A DNA stretch of 64,000 nt. Source: UBA1444 sp964601085 (GTDB taxonomy: Bacteria; Bacillota; Negativicutes; UBA1444). Shown piece by piece: positions 25,904-34,981 of this stretch; position 1 is the first letter of the stretch; each line of letters opens with the position of its first letter. The DNA is taken from assembly GCA_964601085.1 (NCBI GenBank), contig CAZRLN010000009.1, positions 1 to 64,000 on the forward strand, written 5' to 3'. Under the pieces are notes generated by a model. The model was not told the origin of the DNA. It did no database searches and was given only the letters and a program-made list of their open reading frames with translations. A program made the translations under genes and the position numbers.

Positions 25904-26329
25904 ATGCTCGATATTTTTGATAGTGTATGTATTCTGCTTGCAAAAGCGGAACAAAAACATTTCCAGTTTACGAAAAAGATTTTGGATGAACGGGGCTTGG
26001 GGATCACTCCCGGACAGTTGATTGTTTTATATACGTTGTATAAACAAGACGGCGAGTCGATCACCGACCTGGGCAAGCGTTGTTTCCTGGACAATTCCAC
26101 GCTGACGGGCCTGATTGACCGGCTGGAACGATTGAAACTGGTGTCCCGCGTGGCGGTGCCCGGCGACCGACGGGCTTATTCGATTTTTCTGACCGAAGAA
26201 GCGGTGGCAATGCGGGGACAGGTGATCGATGTAATGGATTTTGTAGCGCGGACGATGCTGGCGGGTTGCAGTAGCCGTGAAATTGCCTGTTTTCAAAAGG
26301 TGTTGCAGAACATTTTTGAAAAGTTGTAG
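25904..26329 (+). CDS. MarR-family transcriptional regulator
   Basis: A 141-residue winged-helix protein of MarR type: ITPGQLIVLYTLYKQDGESITDLGKRCFLDNSTLTGLIDRLERLKLVSR is the helix-turn-helix and PGDRRAYSIFLTEEA the wing. An N-terminal helix with a Cys (DSVCILLAKAEQ) forms part of the dimer interface; such Cys residues sometimes sense oxidants in this family. The start is uncertain: the ATG at 25904 has GGAAG before it, while GTG 25883 and ATG 25889 are in-frame alternatives. It faces a small-peptide gene whose leader carries a perfect palindrome, and lies 90 bases before a DMT transporter that it might also control. Confidence 0.88.
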   Translation: MLDIFDSVCILLAKAEQKHFQFTKKILDERGLGITPGQLIVLYTLYKQDGESITDLGKRCFLDNSTLTGLIDRLERLKLVSRVAVPGDRRAYSIFLTEEAVAMRGQVIDVMDFVARTMLAGCSSREIACFQKVLQNIFEKL

Positions 26330-26419
26330 CGATAAACTGACCGTTCTGCTTTTGCATGACGGCAGGTGAGTTTTTCAGCCGAGGTTAACGTATTGTTAAA
26401 AGTGTTGGGGATTGAGTAA

Positions 26420-27286
26420 ATGAAAAAATATCTGGGACCGTTATATCTAACCTTGGCCGCCAGTATCTGGGGCGGCGTCTATGTAGTCAGCAAGGTTGTT
26501 CTGGCTGTTCTGCCAGCCTTGGAGCTGATATGGATCCGTTACGTGATCGCTTTGGCGGCGTTAGGACTGTTTGCTCGAATTAAGGGGGAGTCCTGGCATA
26601 TTCCGCGCCAATCCCTGCCAATGGTCATTCTGATCGGGATCGTGGGTTATTTTATTTCCATTTGGGCGCAGTTTGCCGGAACGCACTTGTCGTCGGCGCA
26701 GATGGGGTCGGTGATAACCGCTGCAACGCCGGCATTCATGGTGATCTTTGCCCGCCTGTTGCTCCATGAGCCGATAACGGCAAAAAAAGCGATTTCGTTG
26801 GTACTGGCGACGGCTGGTGTTCTATGTATTGTCGGCGTTGGCGAGATGGGAGACGCGACGCGGCTTGGCGGTTTGATTTTGGGAGTGGCGGCCATCACTT
26901 GGGCATTGATGTCGGTACTGGTAAAAAAAATACCAGCTGAATGTTCTCTGATTATTGTCACAACGTACGCAATCTTTGCCGCAACGTTGGCAATGACGCC
27001 ATTGGCTGTTAGGCAGATGCAGCCGGAGCATTTGCAGGTGATCTTCCGGCCGGATATTTTGGCCGGAATCTTATATATCGGCATTATTTCCACCGCTGGT
27101 GCTTTTTACTTTTGGAACAAGGGCCTTCAGATGGTGGATGCCGGCACGGGCGGATTGTATTTTTTCTTTCAGCCTTTGGTTGGGACGCTGTTTGGGTGGA
27201 TCTTTCTGGGCGAGCAAGTCGGTTGGACCTTTTGGTTGGGATCGGCCCTGATCTTTGCGGGTGTGATTTTAGTCATCCGGGAATAA
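26420..27286 (+). CDS. EamA/DMT-superfamily exporter
   Basis: A 288-residue membrane protein with ten hydrophobic segments arranged as two EamA repeats (first beginning LYLTLAASIWGGVYVVSK, second GLILGVAAITWALMSVL). Members export amino acids, metabolites or drugs. It follows marR on the same strand after 90 bases without a clear terminator between, so it may be co-transcribed with marR. A strong intrinsic terminator follows. Substrate cannot be predicted. Confidence 0.88.
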   Translation: MKKYLGPLYLTLAASIWGGVYVVSKVVLAVLPALELIWIRYVIALAALGLFARIKGESWHIPRQSLPMVILIGIVGYFISIWAQFAGTHLSSAQMGSVITAATPAFMVIFARLLLHEPITAKKAISLVLATAGVLCIVGVGEMGDATRLGGLILGVAAITWALMSVLVKKIPAECSLIIVTTYAIFAATLAMTPLAVRQMQPEHLQVIFRPDILAGILYIGIISTAGAFYFWNKGLQMVDAGTGGLYFFFQPLVGTLFGWIFLGEQVGWTFWLGSALIFAGVILVIRE

Positions 27287-27332
27287 GTGGATGAATCTCT
27301 GAAACAAGTTATCAACCAGCACTATTGGAATG

Positions 27333-27367
27333 AAAAATCCGACCTCTGAAACGAGGCGGATTTTTTT
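27333..27367 (+). terminator. Intrinsic terminator after the DMT exporter gene
   Basis: AAAAATCCG and CCTC pair with GAGG and CGGATTTTT around a six-base loop with one bulged A, and the stem runs into seven T. Confidence 0.88.
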
Positions 27368-27424
27368 ATGCGATTAGTGAACGGCCTTGGAGCATTCAAC
27401 TGACAGGATACGATGAAAAGATAG

Positions 27425-27519
27425 TTAACTCAAGAGTTAAATGATAATATATTTCATTTTATCATTGACACTAAATGGCTTTTGCGCTAGTATAAAAACA
27501 AATGAAAAATATTATCATT
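27425..27519 (+). promoter_or_regulatory. feoAB promoter with Fur-like boxes
   Basis: TTGACA (27465-27470), 17 bases, TAGTAT (27488-27493) form the promoter. An AATGATAA/TTATCATT inverted repeat (27440-27466) overlaps the -35, and a second site at 27503-27517 (TGAAAAATATTATCA) matches 13 of 15 positions of the Fur 7-1-7 box and covers the transcription start. A perfect TTAACTC-AA-GAGTTAA palindrome lies at 27425-27440. Iron repression is inferred. Confidence 0.7.
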
Positions 27520-27542
27520 AATTCGTGAATAGGGGTGGTCGC

Positions 27543-27785
27543 ATGAATAAAACATTGGCGATGATGCAACCTGGTGAAACCGGGGTCATCACGAGGGTTA
27601 ATGGTACTGGACCAATAAAGCGGCGGATCGTCGATATGGGCTTGGTGGCCGGAACCGAGATTGGTGTGTTGAAATTGGCGCCACTGGGCGATCCAATGGA
27701 AATAAAGGTGAAAAACTTCAATTTGTCCCTGCGAAAAGCGGAGGCGTCAACCATTGACGTGAATTCGACGGGAGGGAAAGAATAA
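27543..27785 (+). CDS. feoA: Ferrous iron transport protein A
   Basis: An 80-residue SH3-like FeoA protein (GETGVITRVNGTGPIKRRIVDMGLVAGTEIGVLKLAPLGDP). FeoA supports FeoB in Fe(II) uptake. The ATG follows AGGGGTGG; an upstream GTG adds six residues without a ribosome site. Its stop overlaps the feoB start (TAATG). Fur-type boxes at the promoter suggest induction when iron is scarce. Iron demand is high in this organism, given nitrogenase and several iron-sulfur hydrogenases nearby. Confidence 0.94.
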   Translation: MNKTLAMMQPGETGVITRVNGTGPIKRRIVDMGLVAGTEIGVLKLAPLGDPMEIKVKNFNLSLRKAEASTIDVNSTGGKE

Positions 27786-29914
27786 TGTCTACGGCGTGCG
27801 TAACAATCGCCCTGGCGGGAAACCCCAACTCCGGCAAGACTACGATATTCAACAATATCACCGGCGCCCGGCAGCATGTCGGTAATTATCCTGGCGTTAC
27901 CGTCGAACGTCGGGAAGGGTTTCGCCGATTCCAGGGTCAAGATTTGACGATCATCGATTTGCCGGGAACGTATAGCCTTACGGCCAATTCCATGGATGAA
28001 GTGGTGGCCAGGAATGTCATAATCGATGAAAAACCGGATTTGATCGTCAACATTTTAGATGCCTCCAATTTGGAACGGAATTTATATCTTGCCGTTCAAT
28101 TGCTGGAGTTGGAACGGCCTATGGTTTTGGCCCTGAACATGACGGATGTGGCGGAACAGGCTGGAATCAAACTGGATGAGAAATCTTTGCAAAGACGCTT
28201 TGACATTCCAGTGGTTGGATTGGTTGGAAACCGAAATAGGGGAACGGATCAACTCTTGCAGGCGGTGTTGGATGTTTCCGCCAAACATACATTTAAACCG
28301 TTCTCCGTCGATTATGGAACAAAAATTGAGGCGGCGATTCGGCAGACGATGGAAGCCATGACGGGTCTGACCGGGATCAAGTTTCCAATACGGTGGCTGG
28401 CGCTTAAATTGCTGGAAAATGACGCGGAGATTCGCCGGTCGATCAGCGAAATGCCCGAGGGAGCCAAGACCTTGTCGGTGGTGGATGCAATTCGCAATAA
28501 GACTGCGGTCATGCTTGGCGAAGAATTGGAAATCGCGATTGCGGAACGGCGATATGAATATGTCGGCGAAGTGTATCGCGATTTCGTGGATTCCCACGCA
28601 CAAACGTTTGAAAATTATTCGGATCGAATTGACCGGATTTTGACGCACCGGATCATGGGACTACCCATATTTTTCGGCATTATGTGGTTGTTGTTCAACG
28701 TTGTGTTTACTGTGGGTGAGATTCCGCAGGGATGGATCGAGGATGGCGTAAAATGGCTGGGCGATACGGTGGCGGCGAATATGGCCGAGGGAGAGCTGCG
28801 ATCGCTGGTTGTGGATGGGATGATCGGCGGTGTGGGGAGTGTCATAACTTTTTTGCCGAGTATTCTGTTGCTGTTCTTCGGGATTGCGCTGTTGGAGGAT
28901 ACTGGGTATATGGCTCGGGCGGCCTTTGTCATGGACCGGATCATGCGGGCAGTCGGGTTGCACGGGAAATCGTTCATTCCGTTGTTGCTCGGCTTCGGTT
29001 GCAGTGTGCCGGCGGTCATGGGAACGCGAACCCTGGAGAACCGGGGCGACAGAATGGTGACGATTCTGGTGTCGCCGCTGATGAGCTGCAGCGCCAGATT
29101 ACCGGTCTATACCCTTCTGATCGCGGCGTTCTTTCCGGACAGCATGGCCGGTAGTGTCTTGTTTGGAATCTACTTTTTGGGAATCGTCCTGGCGATCGGC
29201 ATGGCGCTTGTGTTTCGTAAATGGCTGTTTCCCGGCGCAACCGAACCGTTTATCATGGAGATGCCGTCTTACCATTTGCCAACATTGCGCAGCATCATGC
29301 TCCACATGTGGGAACGCAGCGTGTTGTATCTGAAAAAAGCGGGAACACTTATTCTGACAGCCTCCATTTTGATCTGGTTTTTGACCAATTATCCGGCGGA
29401 AGTACAATACGCAAAAGATTATGAAGCGGCAAAGGCAACTGTTGCGGCGCAATATGACGAGGAAGCCGCGAAACCTCTGCTGGAACACCTCGACAAGGAA
29501 CAAGCGGCTGAGAAGATCGCGCTGAGTTACGCCGGACAATTCGGACATGCCGTGGAACCGATAATCAAGCCGTTGGGTTTTGACTGGAAAATGGGCGTGG
29601 GTCTGGTGTCGGCGGTTGCCGCCAAGGAGGTCCTGGTCAGCACGTTGGCCACGATTTATAGTGTCGGTGATATTGAAGAGGATTCGCAGTCCTTGCAGGA
29701 AGCTCTGGCTACGGATCCGACATTCAATCCGCTGGTTGCTTTGAGCCTGATGGTGTTCACACTGCTATATTCACCCTGCCTTGCAGTTCTGGCGGTAATC
29801 CGGCGGGAAACGAATTCCTGGAAATGGCCGGCGTTCAGTTTCGTGTATTCGACGGTTCTGGCCTGGGTTATGGCGTTCGTTGTTTTCCAGGGAGGAACGT
29901 TGCTTGGATTCTAA
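27785..29914 (+). CDS. feoB: Ferrous iron transporter FeoB
   Basis: FeoB imports Fe(II) across the cytoplasmic membrane under anaerobic conditions. The 709-residue protein has an N-terminal G domain (G1 GNPNSGKTT, G2 with VGNYPGVTVE, G3 DLPGTYSL, G4 LNMTD), a GDI helical region, and a membrane part with two Gate motifs and about eight helices (GFGCSVPAVMGTRTLENRGDR is the conserved Cys-containing gate). The start overlaps the feoA stop and sits behind GGAGGG. No feoC is seen. It ends at a bidirectional terminator. Confidence 0.96.
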   Translation: MSTACVTIALAGNPNSGKTTIFNNITGARQHVGNYPGVTVERREGFRRFQGQDLTIIDLPGTYSLTANSMDEVVARNVIIDEKPDLIVNILDASNLERNLYLAVQLLELERPMVLALNMTDVAEQAGIKLDEKSLQRRFDIPVVGLVGNRNRGTDQLLQAVLDVSAKHTFKPFSVDYGTKIEAAIRQTMEAMTGLTGIKFPIRWLALKLLENDAEIRRSISEMPEGAKTLSVVDAIRNKTAVMLGEELEIAIAERRYEYVGEVYRDFVDSHAQTFENYSDRIDRILTHRIMGLPIFFGIMWLLFNVVFTVGEIPQGWIEDGVKWLGDTVAANMAEGELRSLVVDGMIGGVGSVITFLPSILLLFFGIALLEDTGYMARAAFVMDRIMRAVGLHGKSFIPLLLGFGCSVPAVMGTRTLENRGDRMVTILVSPLMSCSARLPVYTLLIAAFFPDSMAGSVLFGIYFLGIVLAIGMALVFRKWLFPGATEPFIMEMPSYHLPTLRSIMLHMWERSVLYLKKAGTLILTASILIWFLTNYPAEVQYAKDYEAAKATVAAQYDEEAAKPLLEHLDKEQAAEKIALSYAGQFGHAVEPIIKPLGFDWKMGVGLVSAVAAKEVLVSTLATIYSVGDIEEDSQSLQEALATDPTFNPLVALSLMVFTLLYSPCLAVLAVIRRETNSWKWPAFSFVYSTVLAWVMAFVVFQGGTLLGF

Positions 29915-29950
29915 AACGGTAGACAGCGCCCAATATGGACCTATACAAGA

Positions 29951-29989
29951 AGAGAACGGCATCGCAATCGCGCGATGCCGTTCTCTTTG
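29951..29989. terminator. Bidirectional terminator between feoB and the AbgT gene
   Basis: AGAGAACGGCATCGC (29951-29965) pairs perfectly with 29972-29986 over a six-base loop. TTCTCTTT on the right and the mirrored tract on the left give short T runs for both convergent genes. Confidence 0.8.
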
Positions 29990-30007
29990 GAAATGATCCG
30001 ATAATGG

Positions 30008-31588
30008 TTACAGATAAATTTTTGCTCCGGGACCAAGTGGCCAGTTCATCAGCATGAAGAATACCAACCAACCGCCCCAGGCAATAAAGAACCAGAAGGC
30101 AAAAGGCAATTGTGCGGCGATGATGGTTCCGTAACCGATTTTCTTTTCGCCGGATTTTACATAGTGGGTGATGATTCCCAGCATGACTGGAATGTAGTAG
30201 TTCAGAGGGCTGATGGGGTTGGTAATGCTTTCGCCAACTCGATAGGCTGCTTGAACGAGCGCCGGTTCATAACCGAGCAGACCGAACATTGGGACAAAAA
30301 TCGGTGCAAAGAACACCCATTTAGCGGAACCGCTAATTAGCAGGAAGTCGGCCAAACCTGACAATACCATGAACCCGATGACCAAGGGAATGCCGGTAAA
30401 ATGGATGGACTGCAGAAAATGTGCGCCTTGAATGGCAATAACCGTGGCCAGATTGCTTTTGGTAAACCATGCAATGAATTGCGAGGCGGCCATGGCCAGA
30501 ACAATAAAACTGACAGAGCCGCTAACGCCGTTGGCCATAAGCTTGGGGATGTCCGCTTCGCTCTTGATGACGCCTTTGCCAATGCCAAAGGCCATTCCGA
30601 CGGAAACGAAGAAAATGAAAATCAAGGGGATAATTCCGGAGAGCAGCGGGGATTTCGGAACGAGCGCATGGGTTTTAGGATCCCGAAGCCAGCCGTTTTC
30701 GGGAATGCACATGGCCAGCAAAATTAAAATGTAGATAACGGTGGTCCAACCGGCATATTTGAGCCCACGCTTTTCTTCCCCCGTTAATTCATGGGATTGG
30801 GTCAGGACGTCGAGATTCATGTAGGGCATGAATCGGTCAAGACGCGGCGCTACCACCTTTTCTGCAACGATGGTGCCGACGATTGTCAAAATCACGACGG
30901 AAGAAGACATGAAATAATAGTTGATCAGAACGTGAACCGGTGAATTCACCGTCTGCGGCAGAATTTTCGTCGCAGTGGCGGTGATGCCGGCAATCAAAGC
31001 ATCGGTCCCTGCTGGCAGGAAGTTGGCGCTGAACCCGGCTTGGGTACCGGCGAAGGCGACCGACATGCCAACAAGGGGGTTTTTACCCATTCCGGCGAAA
31101 ACGGCGGCTGCTACGGCGGGCATGAACACGGTGGCGGCGTCAGATGCCAGGTTGCCGTTGATGCCGAGAAACAGGATGGCGGCAGTAACTCCCCACGATG
31201 GTACGTTCAACAACACCCGGCGGACAAGCGCGGTAACCAGGCCGGTACTCTCGGCAATTCCCATAGCCATCATCATGACTACGACGAGACCGAGGGGAGG
31301 GAAAGCCACAAAGTTTTTCACCATACTGGCCAGGAATTCCTGGAAGGAAGAAACACTGATCATGTTGATTACTTTAACAGTGACCTGTTTGTTGCCAACA
31401 CCCAGGTAGGTAGCGGAGGCTCCTTCAAAAACATATGATAGCACGAGGACGGCCATGGCTAGGCCAAGAAACAGGGTGAACGGGGAAGGAAACTTGTTGC
31501 CGATGTACTCCAGCAGGTCCAAAAAACGTTGCAGGAAGCTGGAAGTGCCTTCGCCGGCGACTTGGGAGCCGGTTTTTGGGTTGCTCAA
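30008..31588 (-). CDS. AbgT-family transporter (p-aminobenzoyl-glutamate type)
   Basis: A 526-residue membrane protein with about twelve hydrophobic segments and the AbgT signature region (GNLASDAATVFMPAVAAAVFAGMGKNPLVGMSVAFAGTQAGFSANFLPAGTDALI). AbgT proteins import p-aminobenzoyl-glutamate, a folate breakdown product; other members export sulfonamides. The start is TTG: AAAGGAGG stands seven bases before it and no ATG is suitably placed. It lies 18 bases behind an M20 amidohydrolase gene, the classical arrangement for uptake followed by hydrolysis, so import of an acyl-amino acid is likely. Confidence 0.92.
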   Translation of the reverse strand: MSNPKTGSQVAGEGTSSFLQRFLDLLEYIGNKFPSPFTLFLGLAMAVLVLSYVFEGASATYLGVGNKQVTVKVINMISVSSFQEFLASMVKNFVAFPPLGLVVVMMMAMGIAESTGLVTALVRRVLLNVPSWGVTAAILFLGINGNLASDAATVFMPAVAAAVFAGMGKNPLVGMSVAFAGTQAGFSANFLPAGTDALIAGITATATKILPQTVNSPVHVLINYYFMSSSVVILTIVGTIVAEKVVAPRLDRFMPYMNLDVLTQSHELTGEEKRGLKYAGWTTVIYILILLAMCIPENGWLRDPKTHALVPKSPLLSGIIPLIFIFFVSVGMAFGIGKGVIKSEADIPKLMANGVSGSVSFIVLAMAASQFIAWFTKSNLATVIAIQGAHFLQSIHFTGIPLVIGFMVLSGLADFLLISGSAKWVFFAPIFVPMFGLLGYEPALVQAAYRVGESITNPISPLNYYIPVMLGIITHYVKSGEKKIGYGTIIAAQLPFAFWFFIAWGGWLVFFMLMNWPLGPGAKIYL

Positions 31589-31606
31589 TTCAATTCCTCC
31601 TTTGTT

Positions 31607-32800
31607 TTAATTTTTTCTTTCCAGGAAAGTCAACGCCGCGAGGGCGGTTTCCTCCATTACTTGGGCGCCAACAAACAGGGCCCGTTCGTCAAAATCAAAA
31701 CTGCCGTTGTGCAAGGGACGAATTGGTGCGCCCGCAAGGCCGCAGCCAATGAAACAATAAGCGGAGGGAACTTTCTGGGCAAAGAACGCGAAGTCTTCGG
31801 CGCCTAGTACGGGTTTGTGGTCGGATAGGACATGCTCGGCGCCCAGAAAGCGGCTGGCGGCCAATACGACAAAGCCGGTTTCATCCGGGGCGTTCTGTAG
31901 ACTGGGGTAGCCAAACTGATAATCCAGATCGAAGCTGCCGCCGTAGCCGTCGCAAATTCCCTGAATCATCCGACGCATCCGCTTCGGGATATCCTGCCGG
32001 ACGGTTTCATTCAATGTCCGGACGGTCCCTTCCAGCACCACTTCTTTGGCAACCACATTATACCGCTCGCCGCCATGGATTGTCCCGATATTAATGGTTG
32101 CTGTTTCGCGGGGATCGGTTTGCCGGTGGATGATTCGGCTCAGGGCGGTCAGAACGTCGGAAGTCATCATTACGGCGTCGATTCCTTGGTGCGGAGCGCC
32201 GGCATGGGCTCCTGCCCCCCGAAGAATCAATTTGAAACGGTCGGAGGAAGCCATCATGGTTCCCCGACAAATGCCGATATCGCCATATTGCAGGTCCGGC
32301 CAAAGGTGCATGCCGAACATCATGTCGACTTTTGGGTTATCGAGGATTCCATCGGCAATCATGAACGGTGCTCCACCATTCGGCGCCGATTCTTCGGAAG
32401 GTTGAAACACGAGCTTGACAGTTCCACGCCAGGAATCACGATTTTCCTTGAGCGCGGTCGCCGCGCCGAGAAGCATGGACATGTGGCCGTCGTGGCCGCA
32501 GGCGTGCATAACGCCATCATTTCGCGAGCGATAGGGAAGATCGTTGTTTTCCGTAATCGGCAGGGCATCCATGTCGGCTCGCAGAGCAATGACTCCGCCC
32601 GGTCCCTTGCCTTCGATGGTGGCTAAAATGCCGGCATGCTTTTCAAATGTCTGCGCCGAAATTCCGAGCGTTTCCAGTTGGCTCAAGATATAGGCGCGAG
32701 TCTGATATTCGTTGCCGCTTACTTCCGGGTTGGCATGGAGCGCACGGCGCCACTCGATCATCCGCCCGAGTTCTTTGGGTAATACGCTGGCCGCAGTCAT
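31607..32800 (-). CDS. M20D-family amidohydrolase/peptidase
   Basis: A 397-residue cytoplasmic metallohydrolase. Metal-binding and catalytic motifs are RADMDALPI, HACGHDGHMS, PSEESAPNGG and a C-terminal LGAEDFAFF; the lid domain begins near ADSSDRFK (reads MASSDRFKLIL here). The family includes AbgA/AbgB, hippurate hydrolase and N-acyl-amino acid deacylases. Co-transcription with the AbgT transporter suggests cleavage of p-aminobenzoyl-glutamate or another N-acyl amino acid. Only one subunit is present, unlike the AbgA/AbgB pair of enterics. The gene starts the leftward operon and faces a divergent regulator. Confidence 0.9.
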   Translation of the reverse strand: MTAASVLPKELGRMIEWRRALHANPEVSGNEYQTRAYILSQLETLGISAQTFEKHAGILATIEGKGPGGVIALRADMDALPITENNDLPYRSRNDGVMHACGHDGHMSMLLGAATALKENRDSWRGTVKLVFQPSEESAPNGGAPFMIADGILDNPKVDMMFGMHLWPDLQYGDIGICRGTMMASSDRFKLILRGAGAHAGAPHQGIDAVMMTSDVLTALSRIIHRQTDPRETATINIGTIHGGERYNVVAKEVVLEGTVRTLNETVRQDIPKRMRRMIQGICDGYGGSFDLDYQFGYPSLQNAPDETGFVVLAASRFLGAEHVLSDHKPVLGAEDFAFFAQKVPSAYCFIGCGLAGAPIRPLHNGSFDFDERALFVGAQVMEETALAALTFLERKN

Positions 32801-33036
32801 CGGGTATTTCCTCCAATTCTTGCAAATCTTTATGCATTATGTCCACAAATCGATTGATGCAATGTGCGGGTAATGCTATGATTTACTTGAAAAAATACTA
32901 TCATAACTTAAGGACAAATAAAAGACATTTCCGTATAATTCATGAATATACACAAACTGTGAAATTAATATAAATTGTAAGCGGAACCAAAAACAAACTG
33001 AATAATCGTTTCAATCTGTAAAATAGATGAAAAAAC

Positions 33037-33045
33037 TGCTATACT
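33037..33045 (+). promoter_or_regulatory. Extended -10 promoter of the divergent regulator gene
   Basis: TGCTATACT is an extended -10 element, 20 bases before the ATG. The leader would be short. The remaining 264-base gap is AT-rich and holds no other clear motif that I could support for the leftward operon. Confidence 0.45.
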
Positions 33046-33064
33046 TCAGTGGGAAAGGCGGTTA

Positions 33065-34390
33065 ATGGCAATGCGAAAAATCAGAATCGGCGTGGTCGGG
33101 CCGGGAGATTCCGTGACTTTGATCAAAGAAGTCGCAACGGAATATCAAGACCGGATGATTGCCACGGGGTATATATATGAAGATGCCTCGGAAGTGCCGA
33201 AAATTGTTTCGGATCATGACAATGATGTCGATATGTGGATTTTTTCCGGCAAAGTGCCGTATCGATATGCGCGGACCGGGAAAATCAGCGTTAAGCCGAA
33301 ATTATATATGCCGCACACCGGAACCAGTATCTACCGGGTACTGCTCTATCTGGCCAAGGCCCAAATTCCGGTGGGCGCGATGAGTTTCGATACATTCAGT
33401 AGTCAGGAAATCATCGAAACATTTGAAGATGCCGAAACGCCATTGCCCACATTGTATGTCAATGACTACGACGGAGTAGTGTCGGCCAGCGACCTGACAC
33501 GATTTCACCTGGATCTTTGGCGGGAGGGAAAGACCAAAGTCGCCGTTACCTGCTTTTATGCAACATATCAGGAACTCCAAAAACAAGGCGTGATGGCGTT
33601 CCGGATCTGGCCGACCAAAAGCAATATTCGATCCATCCTTGATTTGGCGGTCAGCAAAGCTGACGCCATCTTGTCCAAGGCCGGCCAGATCGCAATTCAA
33701 CATATCACGATCGATGATTACGATGAGTTTCGGCGGATGGCCGTTTCGGGCTATTCCGTGCAAAAGGTTGAGCTTCAGCTGTATGAGATTTTACTGCACT
33801 ATGCGGAAAAAGTTCAAGGCTCCCTTGTGATGCAGGGGAATGGTCGTTATATCCTGTATTCGACCCGGGGCGCAATTGAAGAAATTACCTGCGGGTTTAG
33901 CCAGATGCCGGTTGTCGCCGAAATCGCCAGACGCCTGTCCGTGAGCGCCAGCGGCGGAATCGGCTTCGGGGATACAGCTTACGGCGCCGATGAAAATGCC
34001 GCCATTGCCCTCGGGCTGGCGAGGCGGAAGGGAAAGAACCATTGGATGGTCATCCTGGATGACAAAACGGTGGTTGGACCGTTGAACTCCGACCTTCAGC
34101 TTACTTACTCCATCCGCAGCGAAACAGCGGAGGGGCTGGCTTTGGCGAAAAAACTGAATATCAGTGGAACGACGTTGAACAAACTGTTGTCGGTGTTCGT
34201 CAAAATCGAGGGGGAAACCATCGGCGCGGAAACCCTGGCCCAGCACCTCTCGATGACGGAACGGAGCGCTCGCCGCCTGCTGGGCACGTTGGTCCAGCAT
34301 GGCATGGCGACGGAAACCGGAGAAGAATATCGCGGCGCTGGCCGACCCCGAAAGGTCTACCGTGTGGATGTGGCGAAAATAAAGGCATAG
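33065..34390 (+). CDS. Putative transcriptional regulator with degenerate GGDEF-like region
   Basis: A 441-residue soluble protein. The N-terminal half (IRIGVVGPGDSVTLIKEVA, then a PYRYARTGKISVKPKLYMPHTG segment) looks like a Rossmann-like ligand domain. The middle (about residues 240-350) follows the strand order of GGDEF domains, ending SASGGIGFGDTAYGADENAAIALGLARRKG, but the catalytic GG(D/E)EF motif is missing. A C-terminal helix-turn-helix (GAETLAQHLSMTERSARRLLGTLVQHGMA) supports DNA binding. It is divergent from the amidohydrolase/AbgT operon, so it probably controls it. Members of this type are annotated only as regulators, and the ligand is unknown. Confidence 0.65.
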   Translation: MAMRKIRIGVVGPGDSVTLIKEVATEYQDRMIATGYIYEDASEVPKIVSDHDNDVDMWIFSGKVPYRYARTGKISVKPKLYMPHTGTSIYRVLLYLAKAQIPVGAMSFDTFSSQEIIETFEDAETPLPTLYVNDYDGVVSASDLTRFHLDLWREGKTKVAVTCFYATYQELQKQGVMAFRIWPTKSNIRSILDLAVSKADAILSKAGQIAIQHITIDDYDEFRRMAVSGYSVQKVELQLYEILLHYAEKVQGSLVMQGNGRYILYSTRGAIEEITCGFSQMPVVAEIARRLSVSASGGIGFGDTAYGADENAAIALGLARRKGKNHWMVILDDKTVVGPLNSDLQLTYSIRSETAEGLALAKKLNISGTTLNKLLSVFVKIEGETIGAETLAQHLSMTERSARRLLGTLVQHGMATETGEEYRGAGRPRKVYRVDVAKIKA

Positions 34391-34488
34391 GCTTTGCCGT
34401 TATTCCGGAAATCAAAAGGGTTAATTTGTTTACTGTCGAATAATATTATGATATTGCAGACGAATGAAAAGAATCCGGAGGTGTGTTT

Positions 34489-34941
34489 GTGAACATTCGC
34501 AAGGCAGTTTTGGCCGATATTGAAGAAATTTATAATCTGGTGGATTATTATGCGGAACGGGGATTGATCCTGCCCCGGTCCCGACATTCCATTTTTGAAA
34601 CTCTCCGTGATTTTATGATTGCCGAACAGGATGGAAAAATTTTAGGAACCTGCGCGCTGACACTGGCTTGGGACGGCTTAGCTGAGGTGCGCGCATTGAC
34701 GGTATCACCGCAGCATTTGCGCAGCGGGGTAGGACTGAAAATCGTGTCGGCGGTGGTTGCGGAAGCCCGACAGCTGGGAATCAGCAAGTTGTTTGTTTTG
34801 ACCTACCATCCGGAATTTTTTGCGGCCGCCGGGTTTGCGGAAATCAGCAAGGAAGAGTTGCCGCATAAGGTCTGGCGGGATTGCATCAATTGCAGCAAGT
34901 TTCCCAATTGTGACGAGACGGCCATGACTCGGCAACTTTAA
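34489..34941 (+). CDS. Short ArgA-type N-acetyltransferase (GNAT)
   Basis: A 150-residue GNAT enzyme closely fitting the stand-alone N-acetylglutamate synthase group: IRKAVLADIEEIYNLVDYYAERGLILPRSRHS at the N-terminus, an acetyl-CoA loop LRSGVGLKIV, and the C-terminal signature LPHKVWRDCINCSKFPNCDE with paired Cys residues. The reaction would be acetyl-CoA plus glutamate to N-acetylglutamate, the first step of arginine synthesis. No other arg gene is near, so this assignment rests on sequence alone. GTG at 34489 is chosen because GGAGG is seven bases before it; an earlier GTG is too close. Confidence 0.82.
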   Translation: MNIRKAVLADIEEIYNLVDYYAERGLILPRSRHSIFETLRDFMIAEQDGKILGTCALTLAWDGLAEVRALTVSPQHLRSGVGLKIVSAVVAEARQLGISKLFVLTYHPEFFAAAGFAEISKEELPHKVWRDCINCSKFPNCDETAMTRQL

Positions 34942-34981
34942 GTCCTGGAATCTCGAAATTTTTCGACTATTGGACAAATGC

